Shown here piece by piece: positions 41,055 to 48,029 of a stretch of DNA of 48,029 bases. Under the pieces are notes generated by a model. It did no database searches. It was not told the DNA's origin and was given only the letters and a program-made list of their open reading frames with translations. The stretch is taken from positions 1 to 48,029 of the forward strand of contig JAHFKM010000001.1 in the NCBI GenBank assembly GCA_023245385.1, written 5' to 3'. Numbering within the stretch: the first letter of the stretch is position 1; each line of letters starts with the position of its first letter. Source of the DNA: an archaeon. GTDB lineage: Archaea; Nanobdellota; Nanobdellia; SCGC-AAA011-G17; GW2011-AR18. Both the position numbers and the translations under genes were made by a program.

Positions 41055-43943
41055 TTAAACATTGTTCTCTGAAGATACCGCCGGCGGAGAAGAATCAGAC
41101 TTAATTCTTTTTGAAGAAGAGACTTTAGTTTTTTTCTTTCGATTGTTTTCTTCAAGCCTAGATTTTCTTAAAGCATAATTAACAGGATTTTTAATAAACT
41201 TACACATCTCATCAGGCTGACAAACACCAAGAGCTTTGTAATAAGCAGGATTATCACAATTAGCAGGAAGAACTTTTTTGTTTTGCCTTCTGAACCAGTC
41301 TATTTGCGTTTTAATATATCCTGACAATAAAGGTTCATGATTTTTCCTATTCCATTCCAGAAGATACGTCTCAATATACTCAATAGCCCACCCCATATTA
41401 GAAAGAAAATTAATTAAAATAAACACCGCACGTTTTCTCCCATCCTCTTTTATCCCAGATAATAATAATTTCATACATGGTGGAAAATGTTTCTCATCAA
41501 TCGCATTTTTGGGAGCTTCGTAGATTCTCTTGATAGGAAGTTCCTGTGGAGCATATTGTTGTTTTTTCATAGCCCAATCAAACGCCTGAACAAGTAACTG
41601 TCGCGCTTCTCCCTTAATCGCAGTCTCTCTATCCAAAAATTTTAAAGTAACCTTAACATTCTCAGGTTTTGCATCATCTTTATTAAAATCTTTTATACTT
41701 TTAAGAGGAATACTTACCAACCCTGATTTTTCATTTACACTGTACGCAGCTCTGAACAAATGACGATTAGAAACCAAAACAGAATCAATATCTACCAAAG
41801 CGAAAGGATTAAATTTTCCTTCGAACATTGCATCTTCTTTGGTTTTTCCCGCCCTAACTGCTGCCTGTTCTATTGTTTGTCCCTGAAGAATTTTCGCAGT
41901 TAAATGATCTTTGATCATATCTTTCAAATAAGCCGCGATAATACGGACACCATCCGGGAAATAATCTTTAATAGGAACACCATTCACTTCATCCGGAAAC
42001 GCTTCAAAAGGAATGGCGATATGAAATCCATGATTTCCGGAAAATTTCAGAGAGTGATTTTTAATATCATGGAATTTTAAAGCTTCAATTAAAAGCTCGG
42101 CACAAAATAAGCTATAATTCAATTCTTTACTGTCCAAATCTAAACAGTTATGAGTAAAAATATTAAAACCGTGCATAAAATTATGATTCTTAGAAGTTTT
42201 AAGATCGTAATAATCCTGACCATACTGAATCAATTGAATCGATTTTATTTTGATAGGAAAAATGTGATTAGAAATAGCTTTTTTTAATGTAGAGTTCATT
42301 ACCTCTTGAATTAAAATAGAATTTGTTCTTTGATTAAGTCGTATTGCTCTGTATAAATTTAATTTTTTTATCCGGTCTTTCAATTTGCGTACTTTTTGAA
42401 TGTCAAAAAAGGGAGGATAGGAAGTATGTTTAGAAGGATGATTAATTAGAATCTGACCTAATCTAACACCTGATTTTTGAAGAAATTCTGGAGATAAAGA
42501 AGCCATTCGTTTTATCCCTTCAGAACCGGAAATTTTAAGGAGATTAGATCTATTTTTAATACGAAGATTATGGTGAACACCTAATCGAAGTAATATAAAA
42601 GATAGAGCATGAACCAAGGCATTACTCGAAGTGAATAGCTCGGCTCTAACACTTTTTATGTTCCATTCATTTCGTATATGACCATCACCATGGAAACAAG
42701 ATGTGATTAATCCGATCAAAAATTCTTCCGGAGCGGTTAACAAAAAGGAGGGGATATTTTTGGTATAAGAGTCAGTTCCTAGTTGGAATACCTCTTTAAA
42801 AAGAATCTCCAAGAGCTTAGAATTAACTCTAACCTTCAAAGAATTTTCAGTTTTATGTTTTTTTATACTACACCCAATTTTAGTGGAAAATATTTGATGT
42901 ATCGCAGAAACTACCTCTTGTGCTTCGTGTAATTCATGAGCACTAAAAACAAACTCAATTCTCGCATCATCCAAACTTCCTTCTGAAAGATAATAACCAA
43001 GCAGTTTCCCAAATTGATAATTCAGTGGTATAGTGAAAGGAATACTATGTTTTGAATGTAAGAAAGATATTTTTGGATCAATCAGAGATTTTAGTAATTT
43101 CTTATCAATTAGATCAAGATAAACGTTCAAAGGAAGGCTGTCTCGTTTTAAAGAGGATCTGGCTAAAATAGGAATAAACCGTTTAAATTCTTTCGAATAG
43201 CCCACATAAAATCGGGATAGTTCTTGATTCCAATTTCGAATAGTATGAACATACTTCAGAAAAATTTTACTCAAATGAGCAAGCAAATTAATTGAATTAG
43301 AAGAATCAAATAGGGAAGGTAAATTCAAGGGTTCGACTAAGTAATCTTGAAGAGTTAAATCTGTCGCCTTTTTTGAAACAATTCCATTGGAGGTAAAAAC
43401 TAAAACAGGGTGATCCTGACTTACATAAATAATTCTCCCATCCTCCACTTTTATTTTGATTAATAATTCTTTTAATTTTGAAGGTCGGATAATAAACTCT
43501 TCAACTCGATCCAGTTGAATTTTTAAATTTGAAGGATCTACTGAGAAAACTTGTAAACATTCAGGGATCAAAAATCGCCCATACCCTTTAAGGTTAAGAG
43601 TTTCAGTTAATGATTTAAAATCTGATGCAATAAATTCCCCCTCCAAAAAAGCAAAAATTTTTTCGAATCCGGGAACACAGGCATCCCAACCACGGCGAAG
43701 ATTATCCAACTCTTTTTTAGCCAAACCTGGTTTTAAGGTAAGCGGATCATGCCAACGTTCTTCTGAAATATGAAAAGAAGTCATTCCCTGTTTAATTAAA
43801 TCATTTAAGTCCCCAGGAAAATGAATAACTTCAGGTCTTCTTCCACGAACAGCTCCAAACCACGCCTGAACTTCTCTGTCCTGCGCTTGCCGTAAAAGCT
43901 CTTCCTGAACATCTTTCCTAGAATAATACTCCTTCAAGTCCAT
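41055..43943 (-). CDS. Fused DNA primase PriS-PriL(C-terminal domain), interrupted by an intein
   Basis: The spliced 451-residue protein combines a PriS catalytic domain with the PriL iron-sulfur domain. PriS signals: LRRGWDA, then CLDLDSKEL (catalytic DLD), SGNHGFHI, and a third motif VDIDSVLVSNRHLFRAAYS. Near the C-terminus, HFPPCMKLLLSG, then VLPANC, LGVC and DEMC give the four cysteines of the PriL cluster, followed by NPVNYAL. The PriL N-terminal domain is missing, as in the single-chain primase of Nanoarchaeum. A 511-residue intein lies before the DLD. The ATG at 43943 is chosen because upstream in-frame sequence is hydrophobic and unlike PriS. It should prime replication for PolB. Confidence 0.9.
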   Translation of the reverse strand: MDLKEYYSRKDVQEELLRQAQDREVQAWFGAVRGRRPEVIHFPGDLNDLIKQGMTSFHISEERWHDPLTLKPGLAKKELDNLRRGWDACVPGFEKIFAFLEGEFIASDFKSLTETLNLKGYGRFLIPECLQVFSVDPSNLKIQLDRVEEFIIRPSKLKELLIKIKVEDGRIIYVSQDHPVLVFTSNGIVSKKATDLTLQDYLVEPLNLPSLFDSSNSINLLAHLSKIFLKYVHTIRNWNQELSRFYVGYSKEFKRFIPILARSSLKRDSLPLNVYLDLIDKKLLKSLIDPKISFLHSKHSIPFTIPLNYQFGKLLGYYLSEGSLDDARIEFVFSAHELHEAQEVVSAIHQIFSTKIGCSIKKHKTENSLKVRVNSKLLEILFKEVFQLGTDSYTKNIPSFLLTAPEEFLIGLITSCFHGDGHIRNEWNIKSVRAELFTSSNALVHALSFILLRLGVHHNLRIKNRSNLLKISGSEGIKRMASLSPEFLQKSGVRLGQILINHPSKHTSYPPFFDIQKVRKLKDRIKKLNLYRAIRLNQRTNSILIQEVMNSTLKKAISNHIFPIKIKSIQLIQYGQDYYDLKTSKNHNFMHGFNIFTHNCLDLDSKELNYSLFCAELLIEALKFHDIKNHSLKFSGNHGFHIAIPFEAFPDEVNGVPIKDYFPDGVRIIAAYLKDMIKDHLTAKILQGQTIEQAAVRAGKTKEDAMFEGKFNPFALVDIDSVLVSNRHLFRAAYSVNEKSGLVSIPLKSIKDFNKDDAKPENVKVTLKFLDRETAIKGEARQLLVQAFDWAMKKQQYAPQELPIKRIYEAPKNAIDEKHFPPCMKLLLSGIKEDGRKRAVFILINFLSNMGWAIEYIETYLLEWNRKNHEPLLSGYIKTQIDWFRRQNKKVLPANCDNPAYYKALGVCQPDEMCKFIKNPVNYALRKSRLEENNRKKKTKVSSSKRIKSDSSPPAVSSENNV
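42147..43679 (-). mobile_element. Intein with LAGLIDADG homing endonuclease inside primase
   Basis: This is an in-frame 511-residue intein beginning with Cys1 (after GWDA) and ending in HNFMHGFNIFTHN, followed by Cys+1 of the extein. Block B is IYVSQDHPVLVF with His90. The homing endonuclease of the DOD type has two LAGLIDADG-like blocks, LLGYYLSEGSLDD (about 226-238) and LIGLITSCFHGDGH (about 321-334). Both keep an acidic residue, so the nuclease may be active. The C-terminal block F/G pattern (YYDLKTSKNHNF...HN) is complete. It can spread by homing and must be spliced for the primase to work. Confidence 0.92.
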
Positions 43944-44045
43944 ACCTAAGAGAATGTTTTCTTGTTTAAATGAATTGTTATAATTGAAAATGATTTTCCC
44001 AATTATTAAGGAAAATAATATAAACAACTAAAACTTCTTTCTACA

Positions 44046-44558
44046 ATGGCTGCTGAAAAAATAAGTCTTGATCAGGCAAAACAAGATAAATTATTTTACT
44101 TCGTCGCGAATGTTGTAATCTTAAGAGAAGAAGACAAAAGATGTTTAATTCTGAAAAGAGATACTAAAGAAAAAGTACATCCTGGAAAATTCGCAGTTCC
44201 AGGAGGAAAGTTAGAATGGATAAATTTAGACCTTAACAAACCAACAAGATTAAACGGAGAAGTATTAGACTTTGAAAATGTTATTGAAGACTTACTCAAA
44301 AGAGAAGTCTTTGAAGAAGCAGGAATAGAAATAAAAAACAATCTAACCTATATCAACAGCGTCGCATTCATAAGACCAGATGGCATTCCCGTCGTTCTCG
44401 TAAAATTTGCAGCAAAATACAAATCAGGACAAATCAAATTAGAAAAAGGAGCGTTCACAGACTTTGCCTGGGTAAACCAGACAGAAATAAAGAACTATGA
44501 ATGCATCCAAGGTATCCCTGAAGAAATTTCCAAAACAATTCAACTATTCTCGCTCTAA
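44046..44558 (+). CDS. Nudix hydrolase with insertion in the Nudix box
   Basis: The 170-residue protein has the Nudix fold. VPGGKLEW starts the box, and LLKREVFEEAGIEI ends it with the REx2EExG metal-binding core. Between the two, about 25 residues (NLDLNKPTRLNGEVLDFENV) are inserted where the normal spacing is seven. The substrate is not known. It is probably a nucleotide or nucleotide-sugar pyrophosphatase. The gene starts about 100 bases from the divergent primase and overlaps the prefoldin gene by 15 bases, tail to tail. Confidence 0.8.
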   Translation: MAAEKISLDQAKQDKLFYFVANVVILREEDKRCLILKRDTKEKVHPGKFAVPGGKLEWINLDLNKPTRLNGEVLDFENVIEDLLKREVFEEAGIEIKNNLTYINSVAFIRPDGIPVVLVKFAAKYKSGQIKLEKGAFTDFAWVNQTEIKNYECIQGIPEEISKTIQLFSL

Positions 44559-44939
44559 AGAACCCATTTCTTTTTTAAAATACTGAATCTGCTCCGCTGT
44601 CCGCTCAGCTTCCTCCTCAAGCTGTCCAAAAAGTCGTTCCATTTCAATAAGTTGTTTGCTCACAGCTTCAACCGCTTCTAAAGGCGTTTTTTCAACACAA
44701 ATACTCGCTCCAACATTCATAATAAGACGAGTAGTATCTTTAACCTGCGCTTTGAGAAAAATTCCAGAACCAAGAGGAACAAGCGTTTCTGTTCCAGAAG
44801 AAGTGCTAGAAATAGTTTCAATATTCTCCTGAATCTTTTTCAAATCCTCAAGATGCTGGCCCACAGCATGAATATTTTGCTGAAGTTGCTGAAGTTGTTG
44901 AAAAAGAAGTTTGTATTCAAGAATTTTTTCCTGTCTCAT
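44544..44939 (-). CDS. pfdA: Prefoldin alpha subunit
   Basis: The 131-residue protein has two long coiled-coil helices (residues 1-45 and 80-131) around a central pair of beta hairpins (TETLVPLGSGIFLKAQVKDT and RLIMNVGASICVEKT), the hallmark of prefoldin alpha. Prefoldin holds unfolded proteins for the thermosome. It follows L14e with a four-base overlap. In many archaea this gene is instead placed near L31e, so the gene order is rearranged. Confidence 0.9.
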   Translation of the reverse strand: MRQEKILEYKLLFQQLQQLQQNIHAVGQHLEDLKKIQENIETISSTSSGTETLVPLGSGIFLKAQVKDTTRLIMNVGASICVEKTPLEAVEAVSKQLIEMERLFGQLEEEAERTAEQIQYFKKEMGSLERE

Positions 44940-45280
44940 TTCTTTTTCTTAGCAGCTTTTATCTCAGCTACTTTTTCCTCGATCTTCGCCTGATTTCTTT
45001 TTTTAAGAGTTTTCTCTTTTTTAACAGAAGTTTTTGTTCTTTTCTTTGATTCAACAACAGCGAGCCCTGCTTCTTTCATAGCCTCTACAACAGAAGAATG
45101 CACAGCTCCTTCCTCAAGATCCAAAAATTTTTCCAAAAGTTCCAAATGTTTAAGATTACATCTTCTTCTTCTTGTATTCCCATCAATAAGAACAAAACCT
45201 CCCTCAAGCGTTTCAACAATAACACAAAGCTGCCCAGCATCTCTTCCAGCGATTTTCATACACACTTGCCCAATCTTCAT
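44936..45280 (-). CDS. rpl14e: Ribosomal protein L14e
   Basis: The 114-residue protein has a KOW-type start (MKIGQVCMKIAGRDAGQLCVIVETLEGGFVLIDG) and the family motif RRRRCNLKHLELL. A lysine-rich tail of about 40 residues follows. It sits between L34e and prefoldin, overlapping each by four bases. cmk, which commonly precedes L14e in archaea, is absent. Confidence 0.93.
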   Translation of the reverse strand: MKIGQVCMKIAGRDAGQLCVIVETLEGGFVLIDGNTRRRRCNLKHLELLEKFLDLEEGAVHSSVVEAMKEAGLAVVESKKRTKTSVKKEKTLKKRNQAKIEEKVAEIKAAKKKK

Positions 45281-45552
45281 AAGGTCATGCTCCGAGCTTT
45301 TTTAATAAAAACACTCCTCATACAACCAGAACATAAATTCCCACCAAAAGGACGCGTCGGTCTTTTTTTTGTAAGAGCTATTCTTTTCAAAACTATCGCA
45401 CGTACGCGAGGCATTCCTTTAAGCTCTGCCCCACAGAGTCTGCATTGTGCTTTATTTGGTTTTCTTTTTGAATAATGAAGAACAGTATTCCCACTTGGCG
45501 TTCTCGTAAAAATCTTACGCAAGGTTCCTGATCTGTGTTTTGGCGCTGGCAT
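45277..45552 (-). CDS. rpl34e: Ribosomal protein L34e
   Basis: The 91-residue protein starts MPAPKHRSGTLRKIFTRTPSG and has two zinc-binding cysteine pairs (CRLC and CSGC) with PTRPFGGNLC, matching L34e. It lies between DUF106 and L14e in the usual archaeal order. Confidence 0.95.
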   Translation of the reverse strand: MPAPKHRSGTLRKIFTRTPSGNTVLHYSKRKPNKAQCRLCGAELKGMPRVRAIVLKRIALTKKRPTRPFGGNLCSGCMRSVFIKKARSMTL

Positions 45553-45562
45553 GTGTGTCCCT

Positions 45563-46003
45563 TTAGTATACTTTTAATAATTTTCTAAGGATAATACTTA
45601 AGATAAGCGTTAAGATAATATAAGTTCCTAACCACCCAATATACCCAAAGAGTATTTTTCCGAACGGAGTAAATGTTGTTCTCATCCAATTAAAAACAAG
45701 AATCACCGGTAAAAAAGTAATGATCATAGGTTTTAGATTGTGCTTCATTGATTCCATATTTTTCTGAAACATTGTCTTTTGAAGTTCCATTACTTTTTTA
45801 GGATTATCTTTTTCCTGCTTCATCTCTGCCTGAAGACGCTGGAGTTCTTCCCGAAGAGTTTTAAGAGCATGCTGATCTGTAGCATACTTATAAACAATAG
45901 TAGTTATAAACGTAAGACTTGCTGCGACTACACTCACTCCCAAAAGCGGATCAAGAGTGATCGCCCATCCGAAGAGTGTATTAAAAAAAGTGTCAAAGAC
46001 CAT
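45563..46003 (-). CDS. DUF106/EMC3-type membrane insertase
   Basis: The 146-residue protein has a first membrane helix near 20-40, a charged cytoplasmic helical hairpin (LREELQRLQAEMKQEKDNPKKVMELQKTMFQKNMESM), then helices IITFLPVILVFNWM and LGTYIILTLILSII. This is the archaeal DUF106 protein, a member of the YidC/Oxa1/EMC3 superfamily that inserts membrane proteins. It starts one base inside the SecY stop (TAATG), which supports coupled production. Confidence 0.9.
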   Translation of the reverse strand: MVFDTFFNTLFGWAITLDPLLGVSVVAASLTFITTIVYKYATDQHALKTLREELQRLQAEMKQEKDNPKKVMELQKTMFQKNMESMKHNLKPMIITFLPVILVFNWMRTTFTPFGKILFGYIGWLGTYIILTLILSIILRKLLKVY

Positions 46004-47412
46004 TAAGATTCTCCACCCATCATTTTTCGTAGCGCAGGATGCATATCCATCATATGTTGTTTGGCAACATCCTCATATAGTCTGTAGATAATCATAACAG
46101 TTAAAAGGATTCCGGTTCCTCGCGCGAGTGCGCCAAGAAGATCTGCTGTTGCCGCAAGTAACCCTATCGTCGCACCACCCATAATCGTAAGAGGAAAAAT
46201 ATAACGCTCAAGTAAATGTTCAACAATACGCTCATCTCTTCTAAATCCGGGAATTTGTAATCCTGACGCGAGAATTTGTTGCGCCTGTTTTGACGCATCC
46301 ATTCCCGAAGTTTGGATCCAAAAAATACTGAAAACAACTGACCCACCCACTAAAAAAAGTGTATAGACAAGCGCTTGCGCAAGATCAAACCACGCAAACG
46401 ATCCAGTAAGAATGTCCTGCATAAGCCGTGGAACATGAAGCCAAAGCACAAGCCCTGTCGCAGGAGTATTTCCCGTGAACGTCCCCAAAAAAGGATGACC
46501 ATAATTTTGTAAAAGTCTTGCCCAAAGCTGGATATTCGCAAGAAGTGCAGCTACAAGAATAACAGGCATATTACTCGTATAAAGAAATTGAAGCGGCCAC
46601 CTATACCCAAAGCCACGAACGCGACCAAAACTAAGAGGAATTTCTACTTTCATCGCCTGCGCGTAAACAGATAAAATAAAAATAAGAACTGTCGCAAGAA
46701 CTGCAGCAAGCGCGATGAATGCTTCCTGCGGCGCTCCCGCGACAAGCGAAGTAAAAAAAACTAAAATCGCCCCTACCGGAGCTTGTCCCGAACCAAACGC
46801 AAATTGTCCAACACTATTCAATGGACTGAACGCGCGAATAAAAACTTCTGAAGAAACTCCCGCCGCGATAAATAAACTTATTCCCGATCCAAACCCCCAT
46901 TTGCTAATAACTTCATCCATAAACATAACAAGAATACCACCAATAATAAGCTGAAACACAAGAAGTAATTGTAAAACAAAATAACTACTCGTTCCACGAA
47001 TCTCAAGCGCAGGTGAGAGTCCTCCTAAAAAAACATACACTGAAGCTTCAAAGAGGATAAAAAAAAGAGTAAGTATCTTCTGAAGACCTTGAAAGAATGC
47101 TCTTCCTTCCGAACTAGTCGTATCAATCTTAAGAATACCTGACCCTACCAAAAGTTGAATAACAATAGATGCTGTAACAATAGGACCAATCCCCAACGAA
47201 AGAAGTGACCCAAAACTTGCGCCGAGAATAACTGAAAGTTGTTCAAACTGTGACAGAGCATTTGATCCTAACCCATACAAAGGAATAACACCAAGAATAA
47301 AAAAAGCAACAAGCGTAAGAAGCGTCCATTTAAGTTTTTCACTAAAGCTAAGTCGCGTTGGAGATTTCTTGACTTCTGGAAAATAGGTGAGAATCGCGTT
47401 AAGCAGGGACAT
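46003..47412 (-). CDS. secY: Preprotein translocase subunit SecY
   Basis: SecY forms the protein-conducting channel. About ten membrane helices are visible in 469 residues. The plug/first-loop region and PLYGLGSNALSQFEQLSVILGASFGSLLSLGIGPIVTASI are typical. RVRGFGYRWPLQFLYTSNMPVIL is a typical cytoplasmic loop motif. The ATG at 47412 is chosen; an in-frame GTG at 47424 lies only two bases after GGAGG, too close for use. The gene overlaps L15 by 14 bases. adk, which often follows secY in archaea, is missing. Confidence 0.96.
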   Translation of the reverse strand: MSLLNAILTYFPEVKKSPTRLSFSEKLKWTLLTLVAFFILGVIPLYGLGSNALSQFEQLSVILGASFGSLLSLGIGPIVTASIVIQLLVGSGILKIDTTSSEGRAFFQGLQKILTLFFILFEASVYVFLGGLSPALEIRGTSSYFVLQLLLVFQLIIGGILVMFMDEVISKWGFGSGISLFIAAGVSSEVFIRAFSPLNSVGQFAFGSGQAPVGAILVFFTSLVAGAPQEAFIALAAVLATVLIFILSVYAQAMKVEIPLSFGRVRGFGYRWPLQFLYTSNMPVILVAALLANIQLWARLLQNYGHPFLGTFTGNTPATGLVLWLHVPRLMQDILTGSFAWFDLAQALVYTLFLVGGSVVFSIFWIQTSGMDASKQAQQILASGLQIPGFRRDERIVEHLLERYIFPLTIMGGATIGLLAATADLLGALARGTGILLTVMIIYRLYEDVAKQHMMDMHPALRKMMGGES

Positions 47413-47863
47413 TGTGGTCGACACGACCTCCTGTTGCTTGTATTTTCATCACTGCTGATGCTGATACAAAAGGCGTTCGTATGTGAAGTTTGTGTCGTGC
47501 TTTTCCTTTTCCTAAAAGTTTTTGATAGCCGAGTTTTTCTAAATCTACAACAAAAGAGTCGCCTTCTTTTGTGACTAAGCCCTGATGAACATAACTCTCG
47601 AGATGCGCTTCGAGATATTCAATATTAACTGTTTGAATATGCGCCTGCACTTCTTGCGGTCTCTTGAATCCTTTTTTTCCATAATAACTATTACCATACT
47701 GATTGATTATGCTTGGTTTTTTTTGATCTGCTCTCTTTCCTGTCCCAGCCATCCCCTTACCACCACGATTTCCTGCTCCCCTATTTTTCTTTTTTGATCC
47801 AAAACCATGAGTAGTTTTCGCTCCGCGCATACGCTTATCTTTTTTCCTTTTATACACAACCAT
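47399..47863 (-). CDS. rpl15: Ribosomal protein L15
   Basis: The 154-residue protein has the glycine-rich basic N-terminus (GAKTTHGFGSKKKNRGAGNRGGKG), an arginine-lysine run, and VDLEKLGYQKLLGKGKARHKLHI, matching archaeal L15. It sits between L30 and SecY, as in the archaeal spc cluster. Confidence 0.95.
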   Translation of the reverse strand: MVVYKRKKDKRMRGAKTTHGFGSKKKNRGAGNRGGKGMAGTGKRADQKKPSIINQYGNSYYGKKGFKRPQEVQAHIQTVNIEYLEAHLESYVHQGLVTKEGDSFVVDLEKLGYQKLLGKGKARHKLHIRTPFVSASAVMKIQATGGRVDHNVPA

Positions 47864-47867
47864 TCTT

Positions 47868-48029
47868 CTAAATCATTCTCCTAATCAGATCATTAATATG
47901 ATCTTTCCTATACCCTAAAGATCCACCAAGACTGTAAGGAACTTTTATCCCACCACGTTCAAATCCTTTTGTAGGAGGTTTAAGTCTGAAATACGGTTTC
48001 AGTGCTGGAACATCTTTGATATTTATTTT
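47868..48029 (-). CDS. rpl30: Ribosomal protein L30, C-terminal part (5' end outside window)
   Basis: The minus strand is open from the window edge for 53 codons to TAG at 47868-47870. The sequence PYFRLKPPTKGFERGGIKVPYSLGGSLGYRKDHINDLIRRMI is the typical archaeal L30 C-terminus. The start codon lies beyond the edge. It is followed by L15 after four bases. Confidence 0.93.
   Translation of the reverse strand, partial: KINIKDVPALKPYFRLKPPTKGFERGGIKVPYSLGGSLGYRKDHINDLIRRMI

Noticed and set aside
1..48029. CRISPR arrays, rRNA genes and insertion sequences
   Set aside because: No regularly spaced repeats, rRNA-like tracts or transposase genes with terminal repeats were found.

Overview
The window looks like a chromosome fragment from an AT-rich archaeon, most likely a DPANN-type lineage (Woesearchaeota/Pacearchaeota-like). 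This is inferred from gene content, not from a database search. Archaeal markers include ABCE1/Rli1, aRF1, archaeal-type ValRS, class I LysRS, family B DNA polymerase, Hjc, Cbf5, HerA, a TrmB-type regulator, PDCD5, prefoldin alpha, ribosomal proteins S19e, L39e, L31e, L34e, L14e, L15 and L30, SecY and a DUF106 insertase. A single-chain primase, in which a PriS-like part is joined to a PriL iron-sulfur domain, points towards the DPANN. Most transcription units have a TATA-like box 24-30 bases before the start codon, so they are probably leaderless. A minority have strong GGAGG ribosome binding sites instead. Genes are densely packed, with many 1-4 base overlaps.

Layout. 1-8.2 kb: truncated ABCE1, an RsuA-like pseudouridine synthase, a tiny zinc-ribbon gene with an MTH1-like Nudix hydrolase, tRNA-Thr, a membrane-anchored Zot-like ATPase, PolB and MutY. 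8.3-12.9 kb: tRNA-Leu followed by a truncated tyrosine recombinase, an unknown gene with a methyltransferase, a TrmB-like regulator and a HEPN/MNT toxin-antitoxin pair; this reads as a decayed integrated island. 13.2-23.7 kb: a 918-residue surface protein, ValRS with aRF1, a frameshifted glycosyltransferase, an intron-containing tRNA-Phe, pilin-like, lipoprotein and secreted coiled-coil genes, and a membrane-bound winged-helix protein. 23.8-26.7 kb: S19e-PDCD5-L39e-L31e, then Cbf5. 26.7-35.7 kb: HerA, radical SAM, LysRS, a tail-to-tail RelE-like toxin/antitoxin pair, a THUMP methyltransferase, a small histone-fold protein, Hjc and an HPF-like protein. 35.7-41 kb: large surface proteins, a small kinase and an alpha/beta hydrolase. 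41-44 kb: the fused primase split by a 511-residue intein. 44-48 kb: Nudix, prefoldin, L14e, L34e, DUF106, SecY, L15 and partial L30, the distal part of an archaeal spc-type cluster.

Functional themes are translation and protein export, replication and repair (PolB, primase, HerA, Hjc, MutY with MTH1-like Nudix), and an elaborate cell surface. The strongest unusual signals are: (i) a tRNA-Phe that can only be assembled by removing two introns, one inside the acceptor stem and one in the T-loop, both with fitting bulge-helix-bulge structures; (ii) the fused primase with an intein placed directly before the catalytic DxD; (iii) a convergent, overlapping toxin/antitoxin pair; and (iv) the tRNA-Leu-linked island. 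No CRISPR array, rRNA or insertion sequence was seen.
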